From Periconia sp. R9002 (Eukaryota > Ascomycota > Dothideomycetes > Pleosporales > Periconiaceae): a DNA stretch of 64,000 nucleotides. This document shows, one piece after another, positions 12,461 through 24,221 of this stretch. The first letter of the stretch is position 1; each line of letters begins with the position of its first letter. The stretch lies in NCBI GenBank assembly GCA_023627715.1, contig JAMAHW010000008.1, positions 124,001-188,000 on the forward strand, read 5' to 3'. The notes beneath the pieces are model-generated. The model made no database searches. It saw only the letters and a program-made list of their open reading frames with translations, and was not told the DNA's origin. The translations under genes were made by a program, and so were the position numbers.

Positions 12461-15400
12461 ATTGATGTAGACGGAATAATATCTTTACTCAAGAAAAGAA
12501 TGGACTTGCAGAACTAGCCGCAAAAAAAGAGTGAATTGGGAAAAAACGAATGTGGTACGTTTGAAAACGTTGGAATGTGAATGAAACAAAAATCTTAATG
12601 ATTCATTGTAGAGACAGGCACAGAGTCTCTTTTATAGGGATGTCGATCGAATTCGGTTTCCCTTTCGGGTAGTGCTAGGAATGGAATTATGCGCCGCCCA
12701 GGATTCATTTGGACATCCGATAATAGTGGCTCTGTCTACCAGGAGTTGGAAGAACATGGTGATTGGCTCCAAGCTTGGGTATGAGGTCTTTGCGGACATT
12801 TGGCAAGTCCCCTAGGGTCGTACAATACTGGTACTGTACTGGATCTTCGACGCGTGCATACCGTGGCAGTGCCCGCAGCCTGCCAAGATACAAGCAAGTT
12901 TGTTTGGTTTCGTGGAGCGAACATCCTTCTGGAAGATTGTTTTGCGTAGAACTCCTGATCGAAGTCCGATGGGTAGGATTTCAGGCCAATAGGAGAGTAT
13001 GGATTCTGGAAGATCGTGAAATCTTGTAACATCAGGCAACCCGTACTTTCTCTTGGCTGTCTTGGCAGCTATAAGTTTTGCAACTCACCTATTCTGAGAT
13101 AAACGCCAGGATTATGCCGTATAAACCTGTTCAGTGGAGTAGTAGATGCATAACAGGTGAGACAGTCTTGCCTAGTTAGAAGATCTGCGAGGTAGGATTA
13201 AATTTCCGTTTGCTGCGATGCCGAGTTCTAAGATGTTGTCGTGGATTTCTTTTCAGGATGTCTTTTTCATTCATTCAAGAAAATGGGATGCTTTGGTGGA
13301 TGGTTTCATGGATATTGACATGACACAAACATTCATTTCACGGCCTAGTAAGGGTGCGCAAGTAGATTTGGTCCACAACATAAAACACTACGTGCGTGCG
13401 AGATAACTTCATCTCCACTGACGTTCATCAATTATTAATAGATACTAGCAAGCAATGTCTATTGCTCTTTCCAAAAGAAATAAACGATAGACTGCGCAAT
13501 CAGGCTCACCCCTGTCGTTTTAACCAAGGCATGTCACTGTGCACTGCCCTGTGCTCGCTGCCTCGAAAGCGGCTGCACAGCGCGTAGCGCATTAACCTCC
13601 GTGCTGAATTCCGCTGCCTGTTCATTGCTCCATGTTTTGAAATAATCTCTCCACATAATTGCGCGGAGTATTGCATTGGGTGATATTCTGCAGGGGAAAG
13701 GGGAACCGCCACATATCAGATGTGTTTAATCATAGGTAGGTAAACAAACTGTGTCGGTGAGAAGGCGGAGACTTCAAGGCAGAGCCGCAGCTATGCAGGG
13801 AACACGAGTAGAAGCAAGTGAAGGCAACCTCAAGTGTTGATTAATCCATTTCGCGTGCCACTTAAAACGGATAAAAACGAGCAGACGCATACATATGTAA
13901 GACTTTAATATTTTCACATTCGTCCCCCGCGCTTGATCCTTGTACCTCTGCAGTATGTACCTACTACCGGTGTATAATGTACGTTACCACTGTACACTAC
14001 TACCTACCTAACGAACACCAAGTACAGTGACCAACGATCCTTCGTACACCGACACCAATTAAAGTAGGTTGCGAGCTTGCGCCGCCCCCACCCTTTTGTA
14101 CGTACAACCTAAAACGCTCCCGCATCGGGGACCGATGAATGCCGCATTCAGGTCATCTCTTGGCAGGTTGACACTAGCGAGCATGTCATGCATTCGTTGA
14201 ATTAGCAGGAGAGAAGACGATGTCATTGTGCTGTGCAGAGTGCCGGTGAACACCGAAGGCCGTGCCCTGGCGCGTAGCATAGCACTGCGAAAGGTTTGGC
14301 CTTATCTAAGTAGGCAGTAGGCGGTTGTGTAGGCGAATAAATGGCGGCATGCACGTAAAATGAGCAACATTTGAACATTGCAGCTACCTACCTATGTAAC
14401 CACCGCGGAAGGTTATACAACTATTTCTCGAATTCACGGTGGCATGCAACAGCCGTTGGAATCTAGTATCCGCTACATAGACATAGACTACATTTCATGC
14501 ATATGATGGACAGAATCAGTGACCAAACATGCCCCCTCTCATTTATCTGAGTAAACGGTGAAGGAGAACAACTTCCTTATGTACAGATTAGATGGATGTG
14601 ACAGTGGCACTGGTAGGCAAGACTGCATGCTACCCATCGAAATCTTTCCGACCATACACGTACGACAATTGCCCGCTCTCCCCGAGCCTCCGACTGCGCC
14701 GACATGAGCACAGAAGCGGACAGGAGTAATCACTTAAATCTGAAGGATCGATGAATACGACCTGTGCACTAGTTCAGACTATACGGTGCTCGGAGTGCTC
14801 CCTCTTTCGGGATTTTCGAAGCGACAAGAAAAAACCGCTTTTTTTCTGGATTCGTATAAACGGTTCCCCTCAAACAAAATAAAAAGTCCAAAAAAATGAG
14901 TGAGACAAAAAAGAGAACTGCGGCCCTCGATGCAAAAATAACCAGACTCCTTATATAAAACCGCACTCCGAGAAAAGTGGACTGACCAGAATGAAGATGT
15001 GCATGGTCATTATACAGAAAGTAGTAATGGTCGGCTAAGGCTGAATTCCTTCGAACAGAGCCAAATCAGGATAGTCGTTCTGGTGACTCTATGTATCTGG
15101 TGTACTATGTCCGTCAGGGCCCCTTGCAACGTTCACTGATCAAACCCTTCGGCAGGACTCCGTCCCGTTGTCTAGAACGTTGCGGATGTCGACCCAACGA
15201 AGCAACTTCCTCGTAGGTTGAGGTCGAATCGGATGCATGGACGCCGCATATGCGAGAGTGCGAGTTCCCTTGTCTCCATTTCCCCATCGAACGTGACGAG
15301 CAGCCCATCAGTGCCATTGTTGCTCCTAAAATACTCCAGCCAAAATTCTTCCCAGCCTCTCACGAAAAGCTCTTGCAATTACATCCATATCCTCACCTCC

Positions 15401-15832
15401 ATCACCCTACACTATCATCCCGTTCTTATCATTCCTTCCTAAACTTCATATTTCCACAGTTCGTAAACCAATCCGCTTAGAATTGTGCCCACATCCTCGT
15501 CGCCTCGTTTACATATCTGAAGCCGTTGCCCCACGATGGACATCGAGCATTAAAACACTAGGAAACAGTGAATGGGAGCGACGGCTTACTCAAAGTACTC
15601 CACGGTCTCGAGTTGCCTGAGAAAGAAAGCCTGTTCACACGATCCATCGTTTGCAATCAGTCAGCCGTTCATACGTGCTTCCCTTCTTTGCTACGGTCAC
15701 ATTCTTTCGATTTCCCAAAGTCTTATCCAAGACCGCCAAGTGACGCGAATCTACAAATCTAGAGGACTTGACTAGCTCTGTTGAACATTCCTATCTCATT
15801 TCACTTAGAAGGGAAGAGCGAACGGGAGGAAC
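12461..15832. other. long gene-poor stretch
   Basis: About 3.4 kb with no gene I can support. Overlapping minus-strand frames at 12705-13040 look weakly protein-like in pieces but have no shared frame, splice logic or recognisable motif. Around 13930-14060 and 14380 there are short TACCTAC/CTACCTA runs. 14820-14900 is a poly-A/poly-T-rich low-complexity patch. Confidence 0.45.
12629..12636 (-). promoter_or_regulatory. TATA box of the aerolysin-like gene
   Basis: On the minus strand the bases read TATAAAAG, 169 bases before the start codon, in an otherwise mixed sequence. This is a strong TATA consensus, typical of regulated fungal genes. Confidence 0.4.
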
Positions 15833-16273
15833 ATGCACTTCGTAGAATTGGGCAACGAACTCACCGTTGAACAGAACTACGACCTCCCTGCCAATCTCAT
15901 CCATATACCCATCTCTAACCTCCTCTCCCTTCATCCTCTCAATCCTTCACGCCACGATCCCACACGCCAGCTCCTTCACGCCCAACTTCTTTTAAGTGAA
16001 CGATTAGGAGGTGTTCTACCTCAACAAAAACAAGATCCAAAAGTTACGCCCAACTTACCACACGTGAAATTCTCCTTCAGACCCTTTCGCGTACGAACTT
16101 GTTCGGCCTTGGGCCTCCTGGCGCACGATCTCACCGATGCTCAAGTGTATGCTGCGCTTGAGGTGTTAGACAGGAATGTGCACTATTTTCTTTTGCCAGA
16201 TCCTGTGCGGTCTGGGATAAACCGAAAACTGTTGGTGTTCGAAAGTATGGATGAAGGAAGGAAGGACATTTAG
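15833..16273 (+). CDS. orphan hypothetical protein
   Basis: A single-exon frame of 146 residues from an ATG. The composition is protein-like: balanced hydrophobic/charged content, blocks such as FSFRPFRVRTCSALGLLA and AQVYAALEVLDRNVHYF, and no low-complexity run. I do not recognise a family. No signal peptide or membrane helix. It sits alone in a gene-poor interval. It may be the last exon of a longer gene whose 5' exons I cannot place (frames at 15568-15775 are open but ambiguous), a lineage-specific gene, or a remnant. Confidence 0.35.
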   Translation: MHFVELGNELTVEQNYDLPANLIHIPISNLLSLHPLNPSRHDPTRQLLHAQLLLSERLGGVLPQQKQDPKVTPNLPHVKFSFRPFRVRTCSALGLLAHDLTDAQVYAALEVLDRNVHYFLLPDPVRSGINRKLLVFESMDEGRKDI

Positions 16274-17095
16274 GCTTTGGGATACTGCACGCTCAGTATC
16301 CAGTGGTTAGGTGGGTATGTTGTTTAAACCCCTATCCTTATAATGGTGTGCTAGCTGCTCGTTGGTATTGCATCTACATCGCTCCGCAAAGAAGGAAGAC
16401 ACACACAGAGGACATTTTCCTATATCACCGTACGCCAGTATTGAACAAGCTTCATAGCAATCGCGACTGTCCAAGTAAATGAACGAGGTCGCATGCACGC
16501 CGCTCATCCTTTGACGTCGAAAGCAAGTGGGAAAAAAGCAGAATTAAGCATAATAAAATAGGATCGCGGTGGTACAGATCTCTCGGCTACGGGTTGGTGT
16601 ATCACTTGTTCCATTAACACAGATCGTGCATGGAAACTACTCATGTTGTGATACAGGGGCTTGCTACTAACGTGATTTAAACGTGATGTATGAATACTAA
16701 TCTGCGTACAAGTATGTCCGTTAATATTGCGGACGTCTTGTCACTCGTCTGTGCTACCCGGTTCGTTCAGCAACACACGCGCCGGAACACTTTCCATGTA
16801 TAAGGATACCTGCTGCATAGACAGGTGCGGCATCACGTATTATTTATTTGCCATCCTTCGCGCGAATGTCTATCACGTGAAGGTGTAACTGTGACGAACA
16901 ACCTGTTCTATGACGAGCTCATCTTCTGCACTTTGAAATAAATATGGTCATACTGTTGAAGCAAAAGTTAAAAGTCGGACAATGCCTATCTGTCTGTGTA
17001 ACAATTACAAATATTCTAGTGCCCATATCCTTCAATATGTAAGCAGGAGGTACAACCAAAATTCGTCAACAGCCTGATCTATTAATGGCGTGGCA
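16274..17095. other. intergenic region
   Basis: About 0.8 kb of AT-rich DNA with no coding frame; forms the 3' flank of the pantothenate kinase gene. Confidence 0.5.
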
Positions 17096-18668
17096 CTATA
17101 TGCTCGTTCGCTTCGACCCTTCCATACTGTTCCGCCTCCCCCAGTTCTGCGGCTGCCTCTTCAAAAACGCGCCCACGGCGCCCAGATAACCCTCATGGCG
17201 GAGGAAGTAGGCTTGTTTTGTGCCTTTGGACCAGAATCGAATGGCGTATGACAACGTGTGCATGGTTTGTGAGTGGCCGCCAATGAATGAGCCTCCAAAA
17301 TATATGTGCGGCAAATTGTGTTTTTCAGCGTGCAGATAGGCAATCTGACCAATGTTGTTGGACACGGCGTAGAGCAGAGAGCGCGAAATGTCCTCGGAGC
17401 GGAACTTGACAGGGGAGTGGTTAAGTTCTGACGAGCCTTCAACTTTCTCTCCCTCTGAGTCAAACTTATGGTCGCCGTTGCAACCGTCTTCTGCCTCGCG
17501 CTCGGCAGCATGCTTCATCTTGTATACCTTGCCAAACGAGCTGGCTATGTGTGTGCTCTTCAGGCCTATTTTATTGTAACCAGAACCGTAGATGTCGCCA
17601 ACAAGCAGGTCCACGGTGGAGTTGTCGCCCTTTTCAGCAAGCTTCAGCATGTCCTCAAAATTCCGCGCGCCGGTGAGCAAGGACAAGAGACCCCATAGAG
17701 TTCCACCTCCTAAGGATGTACCGCCGATACGCTCATATTGCCGTGGGCCGGAGACTTTGATCATGGAAACACCAGAGCCTATATTTACGAGGAGATAAGG
17801 ATATATCGAAGGGGGCTGCGCGGGCAGAGGTACGAAGTGCATAGGATTCTCTTCGCTGTAGGTAAAAACTTCGTTGGGTATCTCGGTGATGAAGAAATCC
17901 AAACCTGTTAGGTGAACATTTGAATTAGCAAAGATGTTTTTGTCATTTCTGAAGTTAGAAGGTACAGCAGGGAGGGGTGCGCAATCGGCATACCTATGAT
18001 CAAGCACTCCATTTCATCCTCTCGCAATACTGTCACGCCCAGCGCCTCTTTCATCTTGTCGTAGAATTTGAAAGCTCCCCCGCCAGTCGCCATGACGCAT
18101 AATTCGTCCTTCGCTGAGCCATTGAGCTGTTGGTGGTCGGCTTGTAGCTTGCACACAAAAGAAATGCACTTGTCTATTTGATCCGTTTCGAATTTGACAA
18201 AGTTGAGTCGGCCGCCGATGGAGCTTTCTTCGGGTTCGCGCGAAAAGTAGACAAGTTTGGCAAGAGAGCCTCCGATCTAGACGCCAATGGACGGATCAGC
18301 ATTGGCAACTTTCAGCTCGACGTATATGAAGGATGCGACGGGTGGTCGCGTGAAGGGGCAGAACGTGGATGAGGGCAATGACTCAGTGGGCGTCGGGCGC
18401 GACTCACATCAATAGCTACATGGCTGACGACAGCAGTATGGTTGGGAAGGCGGATATCTCTGGTGTCGTGGTTGTAATCCTCGCTGCGGGGAGTGACGGG
18501 TTCCTCGTCGACGATGAAGGCGCCCTGGACGTTGATGCGCACGGTGCCGGGGTGCAGAATAGTGTCCTGGATGTCGGACTGCACCGTGGGGCGGCGGAGG
18601 CGCGTATTCTCAGGAACGGGGGTTGATATATCAGAGACAGGGTCCAGCGGCATTTTGGAAGACGACAT
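17096..18668 (-). CDS. CAB1: type II pantothenate kinase
   Basis: Exons 18668-18408, 18276-17994 and 17904-17096 encode 450 residues. It phosphorylates pantothenate with ATP, the first and regulated step of coenzyme A synthesis. After a ~80-residue disordered N-terminus comes the ASKHA phosphate-binding strand HVAIDIGGSLAKLVYF (from residue 83), interrupted exactly by intron 1. Further blocks are CVMATGGGAFKF, the glycine-rich GGTSLGGGTLWGLLSLLTG, and HIYFGGSFIGGH near the C-terminus, all as in eukaryotic PanK. An acidic insertion (EREAEDGCNGDHKFDSEG region) lies between the kinase lobes. I chose the ATG giving MSSSKMPLDP; an in-frame upstream ATG at 18896 would add about 76 Arg/Ser-rich residues and seems less likely. 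It is divergent from the zinc-knuckle gene. Confidence 0.94.
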
Positions 18669-19717
18669 CGTGATTGGGCTTGGCTGCAGCCTTGCCCTCG
18701 CTGCTGCTGATGCTCCCGTCGCCGATGCCGCTTTGGTTGCCCTCTTCGTGTAGTGTAGCCTAAGACGCCGGCGCACTCGGTGTGCTTTGGTCGAGATGTT
18801 CGAGGAGTTGAACTTTGGATGAAAAGGACGAAAGAGCGAGGAGTCGTTTAGCGAAGGAGAGGATCGCGCTGTAACGACTGCTGATAACCCTTCCATCTGT
18901 CCGTTTTCTGACTGGTCGTGATGAAGATTGCTGCGAAGAATGAGGCCTGGGAGTGAGCTGGAGAGCCGTTCGATATGTGCAACCCCGCCAACCCCAACTG
19001 CACAATGTCCATATTTATAAGTCTCATGGGCCTTTGCTTTGACATATTGGCCAGTCTCCGAATGGACGGCACTATCCGCGTATTGGGGACGTTAAGCTCG
19101 GCAACATGGCGGTTGTGGGGTGGACGAGGGCCTCGGGAACGTCCCTCAAATGGAGTCGTGCCGCGGCGGCGGGCAACCACGAGCGGGTTATTGGCAACAT
19201 TTGAACAGGATATTCTCATACTGAAACATATCGAGATGCTGGACCTCCGGACGTCCGACGGTACCATCGCAGCAAACAGAGGATTCCGGAATACTCAAGT
19301 TGATAAGTGCATGAACAAGGTCGTATTACAGGTCACGTGCGCATATAGAGCTTCAATGAGCATCACTTCAGACGTGGATATGCAGTCCATGGTATACGGT
19401 CTTGCACTAAATCAATTGTTCTCCTCGATATCAAACATCTTTTACGATATATTTTGAGGCGCGCAAACACAAAGATTACTCAGGGTCGGTGTTTACCCGT
19501 TTGAGCAGACCATTGATCCTGTCCACCCAATTCGTCGATGACGTCGCCTTGGGTAACTCGAAACCGTGCATCTCGACATCCTCTCCTGCCATTGAAGCTC
19601 CCAACCTTCATCACCACCTTCGTGATCTCACCCATTTTATCCCAGGCTTTCATACAACTCAATCGCTCCAATAGATTTTATCTCAGCCCACAGCTCTACG
19701 CCTTCACCACCGTTACA
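18669..19717. other. divergent intergenic region
   Basis: About 1 kb between two divergent starts. Open frames of 139-160 codons exist on both strands (18848-19267, 18975-19457) but overlap each other and show no motif, so I treat them as chance frames. Confidence 0.45.
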
Positions 19718-20761
19718 ATGAGTTGGATGGATTCTTGGTCTCGACCTTCTAAATCCCAGGCCACTCCACCACCTTTATACCTTACTTCACCTGATGTACC
19801 TTACTGCCACAGCTGTGGCCGCGTCATTTCACAGCGGCGCACGCAAACCAATAAGAAGAACCAAGAAGTCAAGTACTGCTCTGTGCGTTGCAGAAACACG
19901 AAACCAGGACCTGTGGACCGAAAGATAGAGGCTGTTTTCGCTGCTTTGCTAGATGGTGCGTCGCCGGAGTCCCTTATGGAAGAAGAGAAGGGGCTTGAAA
20001 AGGAGGAGAAGACCAAGGCTGTAGATGCAGCTGGAGGACCCAAGGGGAAGAAAGATCATAAGAAAAACAAAAAGGCGGTAAAGGGGGATCCGAGAGTGAT
20101 AGTAGAATGCGGCACCGTGGAATCCATCGTTTTCAAGCATGAAAAGGACCCAGAGAAAGTCTTTGGGCGACGCAAAAACAGGGCAGCCAGAGGCGTCGTA
20201 GAAAAGCCCGAAGACTGGCGCAGTGTCGATATGGTGGATGATCCTCCAGCAGCAGCACCGGCGCCTTCATCGAAGAAACTCCATTCCGCAAAAGATTCTG
20301 TACACTCTACATCTGGACACGACGACCAAGACGACCAAAAATCGCAAGCTAGTGACTTGTCCCCCTCGGATGACGAGGAAGAAAACTCAGGCGGCATCAC
20401 TTTACCAGATGCTGTTCCCCTCGAACCATCTTATGGCTACGGCGGCGGCAAGATACGCCCTCCGCAATCCCAATCCAGCATCAACGGTAGTATAGGCGGC
20501 GAAAAAGGCTGGGCCGAGCGCATCGAGGAGACCGACGAGATGAAGGCGAAGCGGCGCGAGGGGCAACGCAGAGCCGATGAGCGCGAGATGGTTCGGCGGG
20601 CTGCGAGAAGGCTGGTGGCTTTTGGCACCTCTGTGGGAGCTGATAGTGTGGCTGGAGGTGACGGTGAGAAGCGGAAGTGCGAGGCGGTTATGAAAGGTGT
20701 TGTCGTAGAGGCTAGTTTTGCAAAGGGCGAGTGGGGGGTCAGGTGGAGGGAGAAAGTGTGA
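19718..20761 (+). CDS. conserved fungal protein with N-terminal zinc-knuckle
   Basis: A single-exon gene of 347 residues; the ATG has a good context (ACAATGAG). Near the N-terminus four cysteines, C30-x2-C33 and C54-x3-C58, sit in YCHSCGRVISQRR and KYCSVRCRNTKPG, forming a probable treble-clef or zinc-ribbon site. A Lys/Glu-rich linker (85-125) follows, then a conserved-looking block (PRVIVECGTVESIVF ... EKVFGRRKNRAARGV), an acidic Ser-rich segment (residues ~200-230) and a basic helix ending the protein. It is nuclear or nucleolar in character. I do not know a named function. Codon use resembles the neighbouring real genes. Confidence 0.72.
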   Translation: MSWMDSWSRPSKSQATPPPLYLTSPDVPYCHSCGRVISQRRTQTNKKNQEVKYCSVRCRNTKPGPVDRKIEAVFAALLDGASPESLMEEEKGLEKEEKTKAVDAAGGPKGKKDHKKNKKAVKGDPRVIVECGTVESIVFKHEKDPEKVFGRRKNRAARGVVEKPEDWRSVDMVDDPPAAAPAPSSKKLHSAKDSVHSTSGHDDQDDQKSQASDLSPSDDEEENSGGITLPDAVPLEPSYGYGGGKIRPPQSQSSINGSIGGEKGWAERIEETDEMKAKRREGQRRADEREMVRRAARRLVAFGTSVGADSVAGGDGEKRKCEAVMKGVVVEASFAKGEWGVRWREKV

Positions 20762-21526
20762 GGTATCTTTGTATCCAAGCAAGAACAAGGAGTCGATTGA
20801 TTGTTGGAATGAGCGGATTTGGTCAGTGTCTATAAAACGTGCCAGTACCAACAGTTATGCAGATATCCATCGTTACAGCTGTATAAATAGCACCACCACC
20901 ACAAAAAAGAACACATGCATCTGAACTCCTTCATTGCTACTAGGAACCTCTCCGTTCGCAAATAAACATGATCCCTTTCATAGATAGTTTCCGGATTATG
21001 TCACTAGCCCTAGGACATACTGAACATTGGAAAAGCGAGCTGGTCTTGCAAAAGAGTCTCATCTCACACTTCGACGGCAGCACCAAGAGTTCGTGATCTG
21101 GTGGAAGACCAACTCTCAATAGGGGATATCTCCCATCCACTACATTTGAACCTTGTAGCTCTTGAGAAGGAAGAAAGCACTATGCTTCATCCTACACCTG
21201 ACCCTAACCTTAACCCTAACCCAAGTCCTATCCCTAACCCTCGGCCCTGACCCTGACCCTAACCCTAACCCTAGCAAAAAAAATCGAAAAAACGGGGGTA
21301 TCTCAGCGCTCTAAATACAAAAAATTATCAATCAAACAAACTCCCACCAGTTTGCACAGTCCAAAAAGAAGCTTTCGTAAACAACAGGTGAAAGCAAAGC
21401 TACGGAAACCAAACTAGCTAAAGGAGCGATTAGGTTAAACGGCGTAAAAATGATCCAAGATAAGGAAACGAGGAAAGGAGCAGAGTAATGGAAACGCCCA
21501 AAATCTTTGGTTCTCGCTGCCCTGGT
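20762..21526. other. convergent intergenic region with telomere-like array
   Basis: Between the 3' ends of the zinc-knuckle gene and the TRF/Taz1-like gene. The array at 21196-21274 is listed separately; otherwise no coding frame. Confidence 0.6.
21196..21274. repeat. interstitial telomeric repeat, degenerate (CCCTAA)n
   Basis: Thirteen consecutive hexamers on the + strand. Five are exact CCCTAA (starting at 21202, 21214, 21232, 21257 and 21263). The rest are one- or two-base variants (ACCTGA, CCTTAA, CCCAAG, TCCTAT, CCCTCG, CCCTGA twice, CCCTAG). The register is unbroken except for one extra base at 21244. The minus strand reads TTAGGG, the telomere repeat of filamentous ascomycetes. The array ends 252 bases beyond the stop codon of the TRF/Taz1-like gene, on the side of its 3' UTR. 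Confidence 0.9.
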
Positions 21527-24221
21527 CTACCAGTCCCAGCCGTCAGCGAGGAGTTGCTGACCCAGTTGGGATCCTTTGCTGACGACCTTTTCGAAACCAG
21601 GCAATGGCCCCGAGCCGGACCTGTGGAAAAGTTAACCCATGAGGGCAAAGAACTAAGGGACTCTGCTACTTACGTGATCCCGCTAACAGCCATGGTTCTG
21701 GCCTTGTCCTTGAGACTACCTTGATTCCGTTCCGAAAGTAAGTTGTATCCCGCCGCCGACTTATCGTATGTAAGAATGTATGCATACTTTTGCGGCCACC
21801 TTCTCATGTAGTCCGCGAATGCATCCACTTCTGCTTGTTTCCAGTCATTCCTCTGTTTGCGCTCTTTTCCATTGCCACGGCTGTTCATTCGTGCCTGCTC
21901 TCGCTGCGCAGCGTGGCCCGACGGTGGAGGGACTCGACCAGCTCCCCCTGGAGCATTTGACTCAGGTATTCGTCTATCGACCTCATTTCTGATTTGTACG
22001 CTGGAATTGTTTTCTCGCCTTCGAGGCTGGTGGCTGGTAGGGGCGGCGGAAGATGTTGGAGGTTCCACGACCAGTCGAACACGTTTCGCTTTCTCCCGTC
22101 GTTTTCCGATTCTCTCTGTGCGCGTCGCAGTCTCAAAAGCCTCCTCATCATCGTCGCTATCTTCGGGAATACGACGCTTGTTGCTTTGAGTGGAAGGCTG
22201 GAGCACCTGTGGCCTGCTTGATGATGCCACGACTGGCTGGCTGTCGTATTCGAGATCCTCGTCCCACTCAACACGAACCCCACCTGGCTGTGAGTCGAAA
22301 ATACTTCGTTTGGCACGATTTTCTTTCTGGATCCTTTTGGGCTGTTTGAGAAGTTTCATGATATCTGCCGTCGAACGCGGAGGCTGTGACTCTGGGAGTG
22401 GCTCCTCGTCGATATCCCCAAGCCGAGTCGGATCATCATCGTCCACAGGTGGATTCCAGTCATCATCTGCGGCAGGAACTTCGGCTGATTGGTGCTCAAT
22501 CTCAACGGCTGAGCTCACCGATTTTCGTGTCTCTACTTCTTGGGTCTTTTTTGGGAGTGGGAGCGTTTTTGGGCGATTTCGTCCTTGCTGTTCTTCCTTA
22601 GTTGAATTCTGAATTTGGACTTGGCCAGCAGAGCTTCGCTCGGCTGCCTTCAACTTCTCCAATACACCAATCTCCAAGTCTCTGTATTGATCTGATTTAC
22701 GACTGCGACGCCTTTCCTTATGAGCGAGAGAGGTTTGCCTTTTTTCGGACTCAATAATCTCCCTAGGATTTTCTGACACGAGCTTGACCTTTTTTTCAAT
22801 TGCTTTCGAGCCGCCACAGTGGTTAATGGCTGCTCGAAGCTCTGCATTTCGAAAACGGACCCAGTCAAGAAGACGCAGAATGACCGCCCGCCAATCAAAA
22901 GCCGCCCCTAGACTATCGAGATCCACTGCAACCCCATGTTCCAACGCTTGAGTATCAGTAGGGAAATAATTACGTATCTCATTCAATCGGTCCACAACAT
23001 GGCTTTTGAATGATTGTGGAAGGGGAGCATCTTCTCCGCCCAAGGCTGCCACGTTCCAGCCCGTAATGATTGGGCTCGTTCCATTGCCGCCAAAGAAGAC
23101 GGTGTCGAGAACAGCATCGGGATCAAAATTCTCCACCCGAGATTTTTGATGAAGATAAAGTATAGCAAGCTGCGTGCGAAAGTCCAGCGCCAGCTCGAAC
23201 GTTTTCTGTAGCAAAGCACTTTTCCCAGAAATAGATGTTGAAGCGGCAGCCTTTGGATCTAGAGCAGACAAAAACAATCCAGGGAACAGGTTCTCGAGCG
23301 TGCGAATAGTAACCCACATGACCTTGTCGTTTCGGTCCGAATGAATCATATCCTTAGCTAAAATAAGGAGGTTGACTCTATATAAGATGAGGTCTAGTCC
23401 TGTTCGTGCGCCATTACCATTTTCAGGTCCAAAGAGCGCTTGGTGGATAACCCCGGGGTCAATAAATTGTTGGCGGGGGCCTCGGAAGTGTGTCAAATGG
23501 AGGTAGAGTTGCTTGTCAAAATCGTTGTAATCTTCCACGAGCTCAGAGTCTGGCTTTTGCATATCCTGGATGCGCTTCATATCCCTTTGAAGGCGATCTT
23601 CGGTGCTCAAAGTTTCTTCCTCTTCAGGAACCAACAGGTCCAAGAATTCCTCAGTGGCTGAGTGCAACTTTGAAAGATGGCGAAGAAGAAAACGTGATTC
23701 AAGCAGGTCAGGTTCCACCATAGAGAAGGAAGAAATAGCAGTCGTCCCGGATATTTCAGATACACCACCTGGAGAACGATGGGGGACAGAATCATGGACT
23801 AATGAACGTGGTGGTGTTTGTGCGGCATCTTGGATATCGACTTCAGTATCACCTTCCTCCACCATGGTAAGCTCTGCGCGAGTGGAATTAGCGTGCTGGA
23901 TCTCTCGATGATTTGTTTCCACACGCGCTCATGCAGAAGGTAGGCGCACGACGAGGACTTACCTGCAACGACTTGCTCCTTGGAATTACTTTTCATTTTC
24001 CGACCCGCTTTATTGTTTTGTTCGTTCTCGCTTGTCGTGCTTGTCACGCTGGCTTGACGCGCATTTCTACGGGTGGGTCGTTCCGTCTCAACGGGTAGCT
24101 CAACATCGCGACTGGCGCTCCGGGTTACTCGTTTGCGCGACGCGTGCGCCGGCTGAGGAGCGGGCTGTGGTGTGGGCGTAATGCGACGACTTCCAGAGCG
24201 CACTGCCCTACGATCGGCCAT
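21527..24221 (-). CDS. TTAGGG-repeat-binding protein, TRF/Taz1/Tbf1-like
   Basis: Exons 24221-23963, 23873-21674 and 21620-21527 encode 850 residues. A basic, Ser/Arg-rich N-terminus (1-90) precedes a long helical region (about 120-420; blocks such as LDLILYRVNLLILAKDMI, DFRTQLAILYLHQKS, DWRAVILRLLDWVRF) that fits the TRF dimerisation domain of fungal homologues. An acidic/Pro-rich linker with a DDDDEE-type cluster follows. The C-terminal Myb-like telobox spans about 762-845, with Trp-anchored helices WKQAEVDAFADYMRRW and the telobox-like SLKDKARTMAV. The last 33-base-codon exon completes it, ending LLADGWDW. This domain arrangement is that of double-stranded telomere-binding proteins (shelterin Taz1/TRF) or the general regulator Tbf1. 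Acceptor GCGCAG with branch CTAAT was chosen for exon 2. A telomere-like array lies just downstream. Confidence 0.78.

Noticed and set aside
12705..13040. Minus-strand pseudogene
   Set aside because: Three overlapping frames each look slightly protein-like but no family motif or consistent order could be named.
18848..19457. Genes on either strand between pantothenate kinase and the zinc-knuckle gene
   Set aside because: Both frames overlap each other, show no motif, and lie in the divergent promoter region.
21196..21274. Telomerase RNA template or true chromosome end
   Set aside because: A template holds about one and a half repeats, not thirteen; and conserved genes continue on both sides, so this is an internal array.
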